From Smallanthus sonchifolius (lineage: Eukaryota > Streptophyta > Magnoliopsida > Asterales > Asteraceae): 64,000 nucleotides of DNA. Shown piece after piece: positions 21,789 to 32,597 of this stretch. Position numbers and translations under genes: made by a program. The stretch covers positions 12,409,272 to 12,473,271 of the forward strand of contig CM042038.1 of NCBI GenBank assembly GCA_023525975.1, in the 5' to 3' direction. Within the stretch, counting starts at the first letter, position 1, and each line of letters begins with the position of its first letter. The notes below the pieces were generated by a model. It had not been told where the DNA came from. It did not search any database and saw nothing but the letters and a program-made list of their open reading frames with translations.

Positions 21789-24614
21789 CACTACAAGAAA
21801 ATGATCCCGTGCCGACGATTTTTTTTTTACCCTATCACGACGACTTATCGTCGGGATAGCCTATACCGACGACATGTCGTCGGTATTGCCTCGTCCCAAT
21901 AGCCAAGATTGTCGTTGGGATAGGTGTCGTCGGGATAGGTTAGCCTATACCGACGAGGGTTTAATTACAAAATTCAAAAATAAATTCTATACCGACGACA
22001 TGTCGTCGGTATAGGTTCTGGACTTATCCCGACGACATGTCGTCGGTATAGGCTATTTCCAATTTTTTTAATTAAATTTGAAAAAGACCTATGCCGACGA
22101 CATGTCGTAGGGATAGGTTTTTCTGTTTTTTTTTGTTTTTTTAATTTTTTAAAATTTTCCAGAAATATTTAATTTCTAATTACCAAAACCTGCAAATCAG
22201 ATAATTCAAATCATTCAAAAATTGAAATCCGAAACATATTGTTCGATACAAAAACTTGTTCGACACACAAACCAAATATTCAAACATAAAATTGTCCGAC
22301 ACCCAAACATAAAAATTGTTCAAACATTCAACAATAACACCGACAATAAAGGCAAAGGCGCAACAACTTCAAGCTAATTATCGTCGCTGCTAGTTCGGCG
22401 TTCCCACATTCGACGCATTTCATCCATTTGTCGTTGCATTTCAAGCATTTGTTGATTATGCACACGACGTTCTTCTTCTCATTGGGCTTCGCGTTGTTGT
22501 TGATCTTGGACTTGTTGTTGAAGTTGAGTCACACGCTTATCCACTTCTTGCCAATGTGGTTGTGGAGGGGGGTACTGAACAAATCCGGTGTGAGATTACT
22601 TACCACACGACCGACACCCCGGATATGGCCACACCGATGACCCAATGCACGCTCCATGCATGCAATCTCATCGACAGCAGACGAGTCACCACCAGACTCA
22701 GCAGAGGATCTTGTATACTCCTCTTGGATTCAGTCCTGCATTAAACAATGTAATAAACAATCACTTGACTATTTTACTAAAATTCGACAGCATAACTGCT
22801 GTAAAATGGATAACCAACCTGTTAAACTATAAGTTATAAACGACCCAAATTCACAAATTCCAATCAACCAACACTAATAACAACAAATACTAATAATACT
22901 GGCAAAAATATTCAACAATTGGGCTCGAGTTGAATGTTCTAAGTCTATTAAAGTGTGTTTGAGTCATTTTGGCCCGTTTAAAATTACAGTTGGATGTTCT
23001 AAGTTTATTAAAGTGTGTTTGAGTCATTTTGACCCCTTTAGAGTTAAAGCTGGATATTTTAAGTCTCTTAAAATGTGTTTGGGTCATTTTGACCCGTTTA
23101 AAGTTACAGTTGGATGTTCTAAGTCTAGTAAGTCTAACAACAAAATCATTTGACTTACATAATCTAATGATGCAGTTTCGTTGGCCTAACCGGTCCCTTC
23201 TTTATAATGGGTCGATCTGAACACATCAATTGGGTCGGTACCCTATGAAAAATAAAAATAATATCACTAAGAATTAATAAGCATGTTTATATAATACTAA
23301 CAATTGTATTTCATACCTCCATGTGTCGGCGCTGGGCATATGATTTGCTGCCATAGTAACTTGGGTAACGTTGTTGTAATCGGTTTTATTTGTTCTTCTC
23401 CGAGCGGTTTTGTTTGTTCTTCTCCGAGCGGTTTTTATAGCTCGCATCTAAAAACAGCTTATTAATCAAAGTCTCCTAAGTTTCTTGATCAAGATCTTCT
23501 GGTGGATTATTCATCGCCGCCTCCACATCATCGTATCACCTATTCTTCTCGAACACACATACACATATATACATACATATTATATACAAACGTACATATA
23601 TAAATGCTTAAATTCTCAAATTACATACATAAATACAATTCCATACATAAACATAATACAAATACATACAAACACATATATACATACATATTATATACAA
23701 ACATACATATATAAATGCCCAAATTCCTAAATTTCATCTAAACCTAATTTCACATCTAAACCTAATTTCATTATAAAATTTCATAAATATTTATAAAATC
23801 ATACATCTAAACCATATATACATACATACAAATATACACAACAATATACATACAAACATACATCTAAACCTAATTTATAGAAAAATTACTAACCAAGTTT
23901 GCAAATTGCTTCGAATAGCTTGAAATCCATAAAAAATGGTCAAAGCTTCAAACACCTAACAAAAATCAAAGAAATTAAGCAAAAAACCCAAAAATGTTGA
24001 TTTTCTTGTCAAGATTGAAACATAGATGTTAACTAACCTCAAAACCCGAGAGATTGGTGAAGATTGCTCCACAAAACACACCAAAAACGGGAAATCGCCA
24101 AAGAGAGAAGATGAGAAAGTTTTGGGGGTTTTTTTCGTGGAAATGGGAAGCAGAAAGTTATTTCCTGGTTTATTCACGCTGAGACCTATACCGACGACAT
24201 GTCGTCGGTATAGGCTCGAAAGTCCCGACGACAAGTCGTCGGTATAGGTCTCGTAGGGTTTTTGACCGTTCAATAAAGTAAAAAACTCTATACCGATGAC
24301 ATGTCGCCGGTATAGAGTTTTCCCATAATTGTTTTTAATTAAAAAAAAAATTCACCGACGAAAATTTATTAAATAAAAGAAAAAAAAAAGAAAATTCAAA
24401 ATAATAGGTTTTTCTTAATTTTTCATTGGGCGCCATGTTTTCCCTCCATCTGGCTCAACCCTGTGCCGGCTACATGTCGTCGGTATAGGGTCTCCCTTCT
24501 CAAATTTCCAAATTAGCCTATCCCGACGACATGTCGTCGGTATAAGGTAACCTATTCCCACGACAAGTGTCGTCGGTATAGGCGCCGTCGGCATAGGGTC
24601 ATTTTCTTGTAGTG
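21789..24614 (-). mobile_element. Deleted CACTA derivative, inverted relative to the large copy
   Basis: It starts CACTACAAGAAAATG and ends TTCTTGTAGTG. The flanking triplets are ATT and ATA, so the duplication is imperfect. Read in reverse complement it matches both ends of 4771-12597: the same GACGACATGTCGTCG palindromes, the last exons of the second gene, and the 60-bp minisatellite. The TNP2-like gene is gone. The deletion joins a point equivalent to about 10860 of the large copy to its 5' TGTATG-rich region, with the junction near 23553. It therefore depends on a transposase made elsewhere, if it can move at all. Confidence 0.88.
22378..23553 (-). pseudogene. Remnant of the Ptta/En/Spm second CACTA gene
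   Basis: The minus strand carries the last coding exon with its coiled-coil end (about 22378-22737), then the minisatellite intron (about 22925-23130) and part of the exon holding NPPEYLDQETW-like sequence up to the deletion junction. A TGA at 22730-22732 replaces the CGA present in the larger copy at 11658-11660. A short duplication of TTTGTTTGTTCTTCTCCGAG units lies at about 23385-23440. Confidence 0.8.
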
Positions 24615-25829
24615 ATAAACACTAAGGGTTTTAAGTTTCAAGTATAAGCATTATGTTATGATTATGTAATAATATTGAGTATTAAAACTAACTTTCATTG
24701 ATTTTTCTTTTAAATTGAAAGCCATTTCAGTCATTTCCCATCTAAATGACTAATTATGTAATTTACACATCTGAGGGACTAATCATGTATAAACTCTAAT
24801 TAATATAATAAAAAATTAAATAAATAAATATCAACCCCCATCACAACTTTTTTTACCACCATCTAGGGTTTCAACGAGCGGGATATATTTCGGTCTGGTT
24901 TCAACTAACGGAAATTAATCTTATAATACCCAATATTATTACAAAATCAAAACATAATACCATACCTACAACTTGAAAACCTTAGTTAATACCCATAACT
25001 GTTACTTTCCATAAACCACAAGGACTATCCGTATAATTAACTCTATGAATTATTATCTGGAAAAAAATCATAATTTGGATTATTAAAATTCTAATAAAAT
25101 ATGATTTACTCTGAGATATAAAAATGTCTTTACCAAAATATATGTGAAAATATGTTTCTAGTTTATTAGCTTTACAATATTAAAGAAAAATAGATTAGAG
25201 CTAGGTAACTAGTAAGTTCTTATTAAGTAATTTATAATAAAATGGAAGTGTATATATATATTAAACAAATTGCAATTATAAAATAAAAGGGATCATGCAT
25301 GCATTGCATGCATCCACCTCACCTTGTGCGTCTTCAATTTCATCTTGAATGGTCCAGGATTAGCTAGTAGGATAATATTTTAGATTTTGCATATTGTTTG
25401 GCACATGTGGATGTGGAGTGCATGAGATTGGTGGATGCAAAAGCAATTTGAGAATGAAAGTTTAGAAATTTAGGAGGTATATTATTCTTTGGCGTGGTAG
25501 TTGGATTGGTCACCGTTTTAAAGAATATGATTACGTAATAAATTATTAGCAAGTCTTCTAAGGGCATAATGATCGTGGGTTAGATCGAAGTCTGTACGTG
25601 GTGAAGGGCCCATTCCAATTATTAAAGTGTCTGGTTACTTCAATCGTGGAGGAAGGTGAAGTCCATTCAACATTTTTATCTTAATAATTTCTGTTTAATA
25701 TAATTAACCAAGTTCCCACACCTAATTTTATAAAACCATTTCTACTTTCCACATTCATTTATTTTCAACCAACTCTTTACATCTAAACCTAAAATTTAAG
25801 TTCAAAATACCTCCTTAATACAAAATGAA
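24615..25829. other. AT-rich intergenic sequence
   Basis: No supported gene. A CATGCATGCATTGCATGC stretch at about 25294-25311 is a cluster of RY-like motifs, but no gene follows it. Confidence 0.45.
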
Positions 25830-25984
25830 TGTATTAATAGGATTTATTATTATATTATTACTATATTTAAAAAATATTATTATTTTTATTTCCATTGTAA
25901 TTATCTCTTATTGTGCTCTTATATACTCTTATATATAGGATACCGATAATACACAATACCTCACGGGGTTTTCATTATTTTACA

Positions 25985-25996
25985 TGGTATCAGAGG
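25985..25996 (+). promoter_or_regulatory. Primer-binding site (tRNA-iMet type)
   Basis: TGGTATCAGAGG immediately after the LTR end is the canonical plant copia/TRIM primer-binding site with one changed 3' base. Confidence 0.75.
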
Positions 25997-26492
25997 GTTC
26001 TTGCCTTTTTCTATCTCGTCTTCTCCTTCCCATCTTGTACCGGGGATGCTTGTACACATATATTAGGTTTACTTTACTTTTTCTAGGCCTAGCCGCCGCC
26101 GCAGCTTGGTCATGGCCTAATCGTAGCCTTTGCCGATCTTCTTTGATTGCAAAATCATCGTCGATTTTTCTTCGATTTGTGTCATCACAGTCATAGCTCC
26201 TGTATCCATCCCTAGCCACCGCCTGGCCATGGTCATGCCGCAGCCACCACCGATCGTTTTTGATTGCCCAACCACTGCCGATCGCGTTCCTGCTTTACGT
26301 GACAGCCGATCGTGCATCTTAACAATTTTTCGCTCTAGCCTAACCATCTGATTTCCTCCAGCTCCAACTGCGGGGTAATAGTATTGAGAATATATTATTA
26401 GGGTTTATTATTATATTATTATCATGTTTAAGAGATTATTTAAATTGATTTTCTTTATAATTATCATTATTATACTTATATATATATATATA

Positions 26493-27897
26493 AGAGGAGG
26501 TTCAAATAAAAAGTGTAATTTGACTAAAAAGCCTAAGAAACAATCTTAGTCATCCATTTGTTAATAAGAGATGAGATTTAAGTGGAGAAAAAATAAGGTT
26601 GGAGTGGTATCTTTGAAATAACCATTTTTGTTTACTTTTTTCAAGTTTCCCCTCATTTTTTAAACTTCCATAACTTTTTTATATGACATTATTTTTAAAA
26701 AAAAATTACACCATAAAATCGAGCATTTTTTTCTCTTTAATTTGAGTATAATGTTGATATATAAAAAACGATGATTTAAAAAAAATTCAAAATATTTGTT
26801 GATTTTCGATAAAACAGCACTGATAATAGAATATGTGATGTTTTCTAGTAAACAACAGCAAACCAGCACAAGAAAAAAACATAACAACAAAATCAGCACA
26901 ACAACACATCAGTACAACATAAAAAATAACACAATAACAAAAACAACATAGGTAATTTTACAAAATCATAAATCTGAAATAAAAGTCATCATCTTAAAAG
27001 AAGAATGTAAATAATTAAGGTTTGACCTTCAACAACATAAAAAGAAGAATGTACCTTATCTTTGCGTTTTTCGGTAACTATTGTTGTAGGAAAAAGAATG
27101 TACCATAAAACACAAGAAAGTGAACTAAAAAAACTTTATGTGAATGCTATGAAACTTAGACTAGAACCCAAAGTCTAATTTGCAAATGTTCTTTTTGTAT
27201 ATGATACATTCTTAAAAACTTAGTTTTGTTGTGTTGGATTTTGTTCATTTTTGTGATGACCTACCTGTGTTGGTTTTGCTTGTGCTGGTTTCAGGATTAT
27301 AACATGTCACTCCCAATTGTGTTATTTGTTTTGTGCTGGTTTGATATACAATCTTAAAAACTTAGTTTTGTTGTGCTGGTTTTGTTTGTGCTGGGTTAGC
27401 TAAGAAGAGCAAGTCACACAAATAACCGTGTTGTTTTGGTGTTGTTTTATAGTAAAACAGCACAATTAATTGTTATGTTTGGTATTGTTTTATAATAAAA
27501 CAGCACAGTTAAAAGTGTTGTTTTACAACGCAACACAGTTAATTATACTGTTTTACTAGAAACCAACACATTTACGTAAAGTAGCATAATTTCATTAAGT
27601 GTCGATCTTGATTTTACAAAAAAATATATATAGCAATACTATACTCAAATTAAAGGTTAAAAAACGCTCGATTTTAGGATGTATTTTTTTCAAAAAAATA
27701 AGGTCGTATGAAAAAGTTATGTACGTTTAAAAAAATGGGGGAATTTGAAAAAGGTTAACAATTGTGGGTTTTTCAATAATGCCCCTCCACCCCTTGTTTT
27801 TACTACAATTAAATCTCTACCCTTAATCATCCATTTGAATGGATGAGATTGTTTCTTAGGCTTTTTAGCCAAATAATACTTCTTAGGAGAACCATCC

Positions 27898-27899
<2 letters not shown>
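26493..27899. mobile_element. MULE-type foldback element inside the TRIM 3' LTR
   Basis: The arms are long. Both ends share TTTGRCTAAAAAGCCTAAG and, further in, a module with CATAACTTTT and a CGAGCATTTTTT or CGCTCGATTTT block (about 26640-26750 left, 27640-27740 right). The interior repeats AACAGCACA and GTGCTGGTTTTG motifs, also inverted. It lies in a TA run, so any 9-10 bp duplication is masked. It has no coding capacity. The conserved module also occurs in the elements at 29325-30610 and 32608-34266. Confidence 0.68.

Positions 27900-27959
<60 letters not shown>
27900..27959. repeat. (AT)30 microsatellite
   Basis: An uninterrupted AT dinucleotide run at the junction between the inserted element and the rest of the TRIM LTR. 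Confidence 0.97.
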
Positions 27960-27963
<4 letters not shown>

Positions 27964-27979
27964 GGTTTTCTTCGTAACA

Positions 27980-28970
27980 ATATAAATAAATCTTATAAAT
28001 GAATTGATATGGACCCATATATGAATATGTTTGGGTCCTTTCTTGGTATGAAAAGACAAAAAGTAGTTTACTTTTGTGTCGAATTGGATAGATAGGCCTA
28101 AGATATACAAAGGTAGGACCCGCCACCCATAATCCCATGACAAACCCTTACCTCATGCATACGTAATTGTATTTTAGTTGCTTAGATACGATATATATCT
28201 TTGTCTACTTATTTCATGTTCACCATCAAAATTAAGTCCACTTACTAACATGATCATCCTTTGTTTTACTGAAACAGATAGAAATAACATGTAAAGGGCA
28301 ACAACTTTTGCCGTTTTTGACCCTACAACATGTAAGAGATAACATATGGAATAAGCCCAGAAACGATGTCGTGTTTCTTAACTCCTCAGCCTCTATCGAC
28401 CATCTTATGGTGCTAAACTACGGTAGAATTGCATGACCACCCAACGCCCACGTCTTAATTTGTAACATTGCTAAATTGTGGGAAACTTTTTATCCCCTTA
28501 AATATTAATGCTCTGGTGGGAGTTTACCCGTGCATTGTGACATGGTCAAGTATTAACGCATGTGGGTATCGTGTGTTAGTTCGATTTATCTTTTGTTTAA
28601 TTATTTTTTTGAGTTAGTGTTGTTGTTGTAGTAGTAGTATGATATTCAAATCGGATTTGTTTCAAGTTACCCCTAGCTGACCTCATATGGTTTTGTTTAG
28701 GGGAGTTTTTAATGACCGTAAAATCATAGAAATTTCCATATTTTTAATTTATTAAATTCAGTTTGGCATAAGATCCCTCTTGTTCAATTACATACACATT
28801 TAAACCAATACCATGATAATCTGGACAAATTCTTTCATGTGCCACTTAATTATGTGTTAATTAGCTTGATTTTTGTATAAGCTAAAGTTTAGTATGTAGC
28901 AAGGTTTTTAAACCTTGATAGACGGATCATTATGTTGCTTAAAATTTGCCTAGAAGTTACAGAAAGACAA
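27980..28970. other. AT-rich intergenic sequence
   Basis: No gene or element boundary recognised. Confidence 0.45.
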
Positions 28971-28973
28971 TGT

Positions 28974-29188
28974 CACTACTACATAAATCAGTATAATATT
29001 AATGAATAAAACTTGCTATAAAAAAAGTCGTCAAATTTAGCGATCAGTTTACAAAAGAAACTATTATTTTCACAATCTTATCGATAAAAAATAGTTAAGC
29101 CACACATCAATTTTACAACCAATAAGATTTGGTCGTTATGAGATTTGCGACTTTTTGACAGTCGAAAATACCTTGTTCGTTAGTAGTG
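28974..29188. mobile_element. CACTA-like MITE, about 215 bp
   Basis: It begins CACTACTACATAAATC and ends TTCGTTAGTAGTG, giving inverted CACTACTA termini. The interior has inverted pieces such as GTCGTCAAATTT and GCGACTTTTTGAC. The flanking triplets (TGT and ACC) do not match, so transposition is not proven. Confidence 0.5.
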
Positions 29189-29314
29189 ACCTCTAAAATC
29201 TAAATAATCTATATCACATTCTAATATTCATCTCTTATATATCTTCCCTCATCTATGATGTACCAATTGTCAAGTGAAAATATAAACTTAATAAAAACCC
29301 GTGATGAGACAATA

Positions 29315-30620
29315 TAATAAAGTAGGGTTAGGTTATAGTAAAAAGTGTTTTAAAAATAAGAAGGGTAAGAAGGATTCTAAGCTTGACATGTGTCATTTTA
29401 TTGTTTTTAAAGGAATGGCATAATGGTCAATGTGTAATACAAGGTCTGATATTACACAATGATCAGACCTGATATTACATAATGAGCATATTACACAATG
29501 ACCTGACATATTTGAGCTAATTACATAATAATGAGCGAATTGCACAATGAGCTGTAAAATGTAAAACACAATGATGAAAACATATAACACAATGATGAAA
29601 AATATTTGACACAATAAACTTGTATTACACAATGAATTTGTATTACACAATGAACTTGTATTACACAATGACCTAGCTAATTACACAATGACCTTGTATT
29701 ACACAATGACTTGACTAATTACACAATGAACTTGTATTACACAATGACTTGACTAATTACACAATGAACTTGTATTACACAATGACCAGACGTGGTATTA
29801 CACAATGAACTTGTATTACACGATGAACTTGTATTACACGATGAACTTGTATTACACGATAAACTTGTATTACACGATGAACTTGTAATACACAATGACC
29901 TGACTAACTACACAATGAGCTGGAAAACGTAAAACACAGTGATAAATACATATAACACAATGAACTTGTATTACACATTGAACTTGTATAACACAATGAA
30001 CTTGTATTACACAGTGACCTGACTAATTACACAATGATCTGACTAATTACACAATGAACTTGTATTACACAATGACCAGACGTGGTATTACACAATGAAC
30101 TTGTATTACACAATGAACTTGTATTACACGATGAACTTGTATTACACAATGACCTGACTAACTACACAATGAGCTGAAAAACGTAAAACACAATGATAAA
30201 TACATATAACACAATGAACTTGTATTACACAATGACCAGACGTGGTATTACACAATGAACTTGTATTACAAAATGAACTTGTATTACACAATGAGCTGGA
30301 AAACGTAAAAAAAATTCGTTTTTATTTATAACGACACTATACTCGTTTTAAAGATAAAAAAACGCTCGTTTTTATTGTGTAATTTTTTTTGAAAAAATAA
30401 TGTCATATGTAAAAGTTATGAACGTTTAAAAATGAGGGGGAAACTTGATAAAAAGTCAACAAAAGTGGCCAAGACTAAAATACTATTCCAACAACTTTTT
30501 CTTTTACAATTTAATCTCAACCATTAAATATTTTCTACAATTTGATCTAATGGCCCTAAATCCTTCTCACCCTTTTTACAATTAAAATCTTTTTTAACTG
30601 AACCTAATCCTAATAAAGTA
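29315..30620 (+). mobile_element. MULE-derived minisatellite element, copy A
   Basis: The element runs 29325-30610 between perfect 10-bp duplications TAATAAAGTA (29315-29324 and 30611-30620), a size typical of Mutator. The ends, GGGTTAGGTTATAGTAAAAA and the reverse complement of the right end GGATTAGGTTCAGTTAAAAA, are imperfect TIRs of about 55 bp. The interior (about 29430-30300) is a minisatellite of units such as GAACTTGTATTACACAAT. The right part holds the ACGCTCG/AAAGTTATGAACG module shared with other elements here. No ORF. Confidence 0.88.
29430..30305 (+). repeat. ATTACACAATGA minisatellite, copy A
   Basis: Dozens of units of about 18-20 bp are built on ATTACACAATGA, alternating variants with GAACTTGT, GACCTGACTA and GACCAGACGTGGT. 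The order of variants is irregular, showing repeated unequal exchange or slippage. Confidence 0.92.
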
Positions 30621-30998
30621 TTATATAATTCTTATTTCATATGAAAAGTATATCTTGCTTGTGTTGTCCAAGATGAAAGATTATACACACAATATACACG
30701 ATTTTCAGATAATGTTTACACACTTGTATGTATGTAATTCAACAATGAAACTCCCTACATGAGCCCATCAATTTAATCATCAACCCCCTTAATGCCCATC
30801 TCCTTTTTCCTTGCGTCAGATTTAGCAGCCCAAAAATTATTGTGAGAGTCCCAAGCCCAACAAATTAATTCCATCTTTTCTTTTAATTCCTTTTTTTTTT
30901 ATTCTTGTCGTGAATTTTTTGAGTGAACACCAAATAAGCAAATAATGGCTCCAAACAATTTTTGTTAAGTTAATGGATCCAACAAATATAAATATATA
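30621..30998. other. AT-rich intergenic sequence
   Basis: No gene recognised. Confidence 0.45.
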
Positions 30999-31008
30999 TA
31001 TATATATA

Positions 31009-32591
31009 GGGAATGGATATTATGAAAATCCATGTGGGTTAAAAAAACCATGAAAATCCATTCTAAACCACGTAATCTATTAATTCATTTGGTTTGTGTG
31101 GTTGAGATTAAATGGGAATAAAAAATTTAAATATTTTTTAATAATAATTTAATTAAATGACAAGAAGGGCAATGTAGTCATTTTACTTTCTAACCATATT
31201 TTCTACTTTTTATAAATTCAACCAATCACTTCAACAATCTCTTTCCTAATTTTAAAAAAAATTCTATTAACTTTTTTTTTAATTTCAACTAAAAAATATC
31301 ATCTTATTTTTTTAATAAAAAAATGAAAATTAAACTTTTATAAAAAAACTAAATACTAATTTTTAATTTTAATTAAAAAAATACTAAATAATAATTGATC
31401 TTTTTTTATATAAAAAACAAAATTTAAGCTTTTATAAAAACAAGGTTGTTTTTTGTTTTCAAACTCTTTTAATGTTTTTTAAGACAAGATTTTTTTTTAA
31501 TATTCAAAACCTAACCTAGGTGATGTTACATATATTAATTAGGAACTAGCAAAAATATTAAATATGCAGATAACAAATGTTACATATGTAATTAACAAAT
31601 AAAAACTCCATATATGTAATAAGTAACGGTTTATTGTTTGAACATTAAAATATTTACATTATCTAACCAGCAAAAGTTACATATGTAGCTATCAAAAAAT
31701 GTTACATATGTAACATTTGTAGTTACCTATGAAAATTTTATAAAAAAACATAAAAAATCACATATACAACCAATTACAATTGTGTCTTCGTTTCTTCTCT
31801 TTCTCTCTAATATCATGGATTCCGATTTTGGCGATTCAGTTATGATTTGGGACGATTAGTTTAACTCTGCGAGAAGAACAAACATTCATCTATAAACATT
31901 ATGTAACTAGCAAAATGTTACATATGTAGTTAGCAAACTGTTACATATGTAGCTAACAAAACAGATTTGGATTTATACCTGTATGAATAGCAGACATAGC
32001 CAAGATCGAAGATATTGGCGGTGAATGTGCTTTGGTTTTTTTTATGTTTTTAATAAGTAAAACACTTCTAAATTTAATAACTAAACCAAATACATATATT
32101 AACCGAAATGATACTTAGTTAAACTTACATTATTCAAATCATTTTTTATGTTTTTAATAACTAAACCAAAGAACATTCACCTTTATGTCACAAAGAATAT
32201 GTATTAATTATTATGGAAAATAAAAAATATTATATTTGAAATGTTCACCACAAGAAAAGCCAACCAACCTTGACCTCCATGTGCTAGGCTGTAGAAATCG
32301 GACTTGGAAGAGGAAACAACCTGGCCCATTTGCATGCTCCATGGGCTTCCCATGGATGTGGTTTTGTAACCATCCGTCGGAGACATCGACGGCGACTCTA
32401 ACGATGATGTGGAAGTCTCCGACGGAAAAGAGAACAACGACGAAAAACTTGAATCCGTACAAGGCTGAGTCCGGTACCCCTCCATGCATATTTCTTGAAA
32501 TTTGAAAAAGATATATGTGACAAGATAAGGACCACATGACGAGTTTTTAAGGTTTGCAACACTCAATAATGTTTTCAATTTATATATTCCC
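31009..32591. mobile_element. Possible Pack-MULE with captured coding-like sequence
   Basis: The left end GGGAATGGATATTATGAAAA and the reverse complement of the right end GGGAATATATAAATTGAAAA are weakly similar. Both sit in TA runs that can mask a 9-10 bp duplication. The interior repeats TTACATATGTAG-type units (about 31550-31960). Near the right end is a GC-richer patch (32240-32545) unlike the AT-rich surroundings. Ends are uncertain. Confidence 0.38.
32236..32578 (-). pseudogene. Unrecognised gene fragment
   Basis: Open frames cover this patch on both strands. The minus-strand frame ending at 32204 gives a serine-rich peptide with SMSPTDGYKTTSMGSPWSMQ. I do not recognise a family in any frame. 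The sharp composition change and position inside a candidate element suggest captured host sequence. It is unlikely to be a working gene. Confidence 0.3.
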
Positions 32592-32597
32592 TTTATA

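Larger units (their letters stand above)
25830..27979 (+). mobile_element. TRIM-like retrotransposon with split 3' LTR
   Basis: The 5' LTR is 25830-25984, starting TGTATTAATAGG and ending TTTTACA. It is followed directly by TGGTATCAGAGG, the usual initiator-Met tRNA primer-binding site. The internal region (25985-26384) is GC-rich (CCGCCGCCGCAG) and has no gag or pol motif. The 3' LTR starts at 26385 (TGAGAATATATTATTAGG) and matches the 5' LTR up to a TA run. After a 1.4 kb insertion it resumes at about 27955 and ends GTAACA at 27979. An LTR of about 155 bp and a 0.4 kb interior fit a terminal-repeat retrotransposon in miniature. The outer target duplication is not clear. Confidence 0.72.

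Noticed and set aside
25984..26351. Host gene in the GC-rich stretch
   Set aside because: It lies between the primer-binding site and the 3' LTR of a TRIM-like element. Open frames on both strands lack any recognised domain.
27717..28143. Open frames with Tyr-Ile repeats
   Set aside because: They are translations of the (AT)30 microsatellite.
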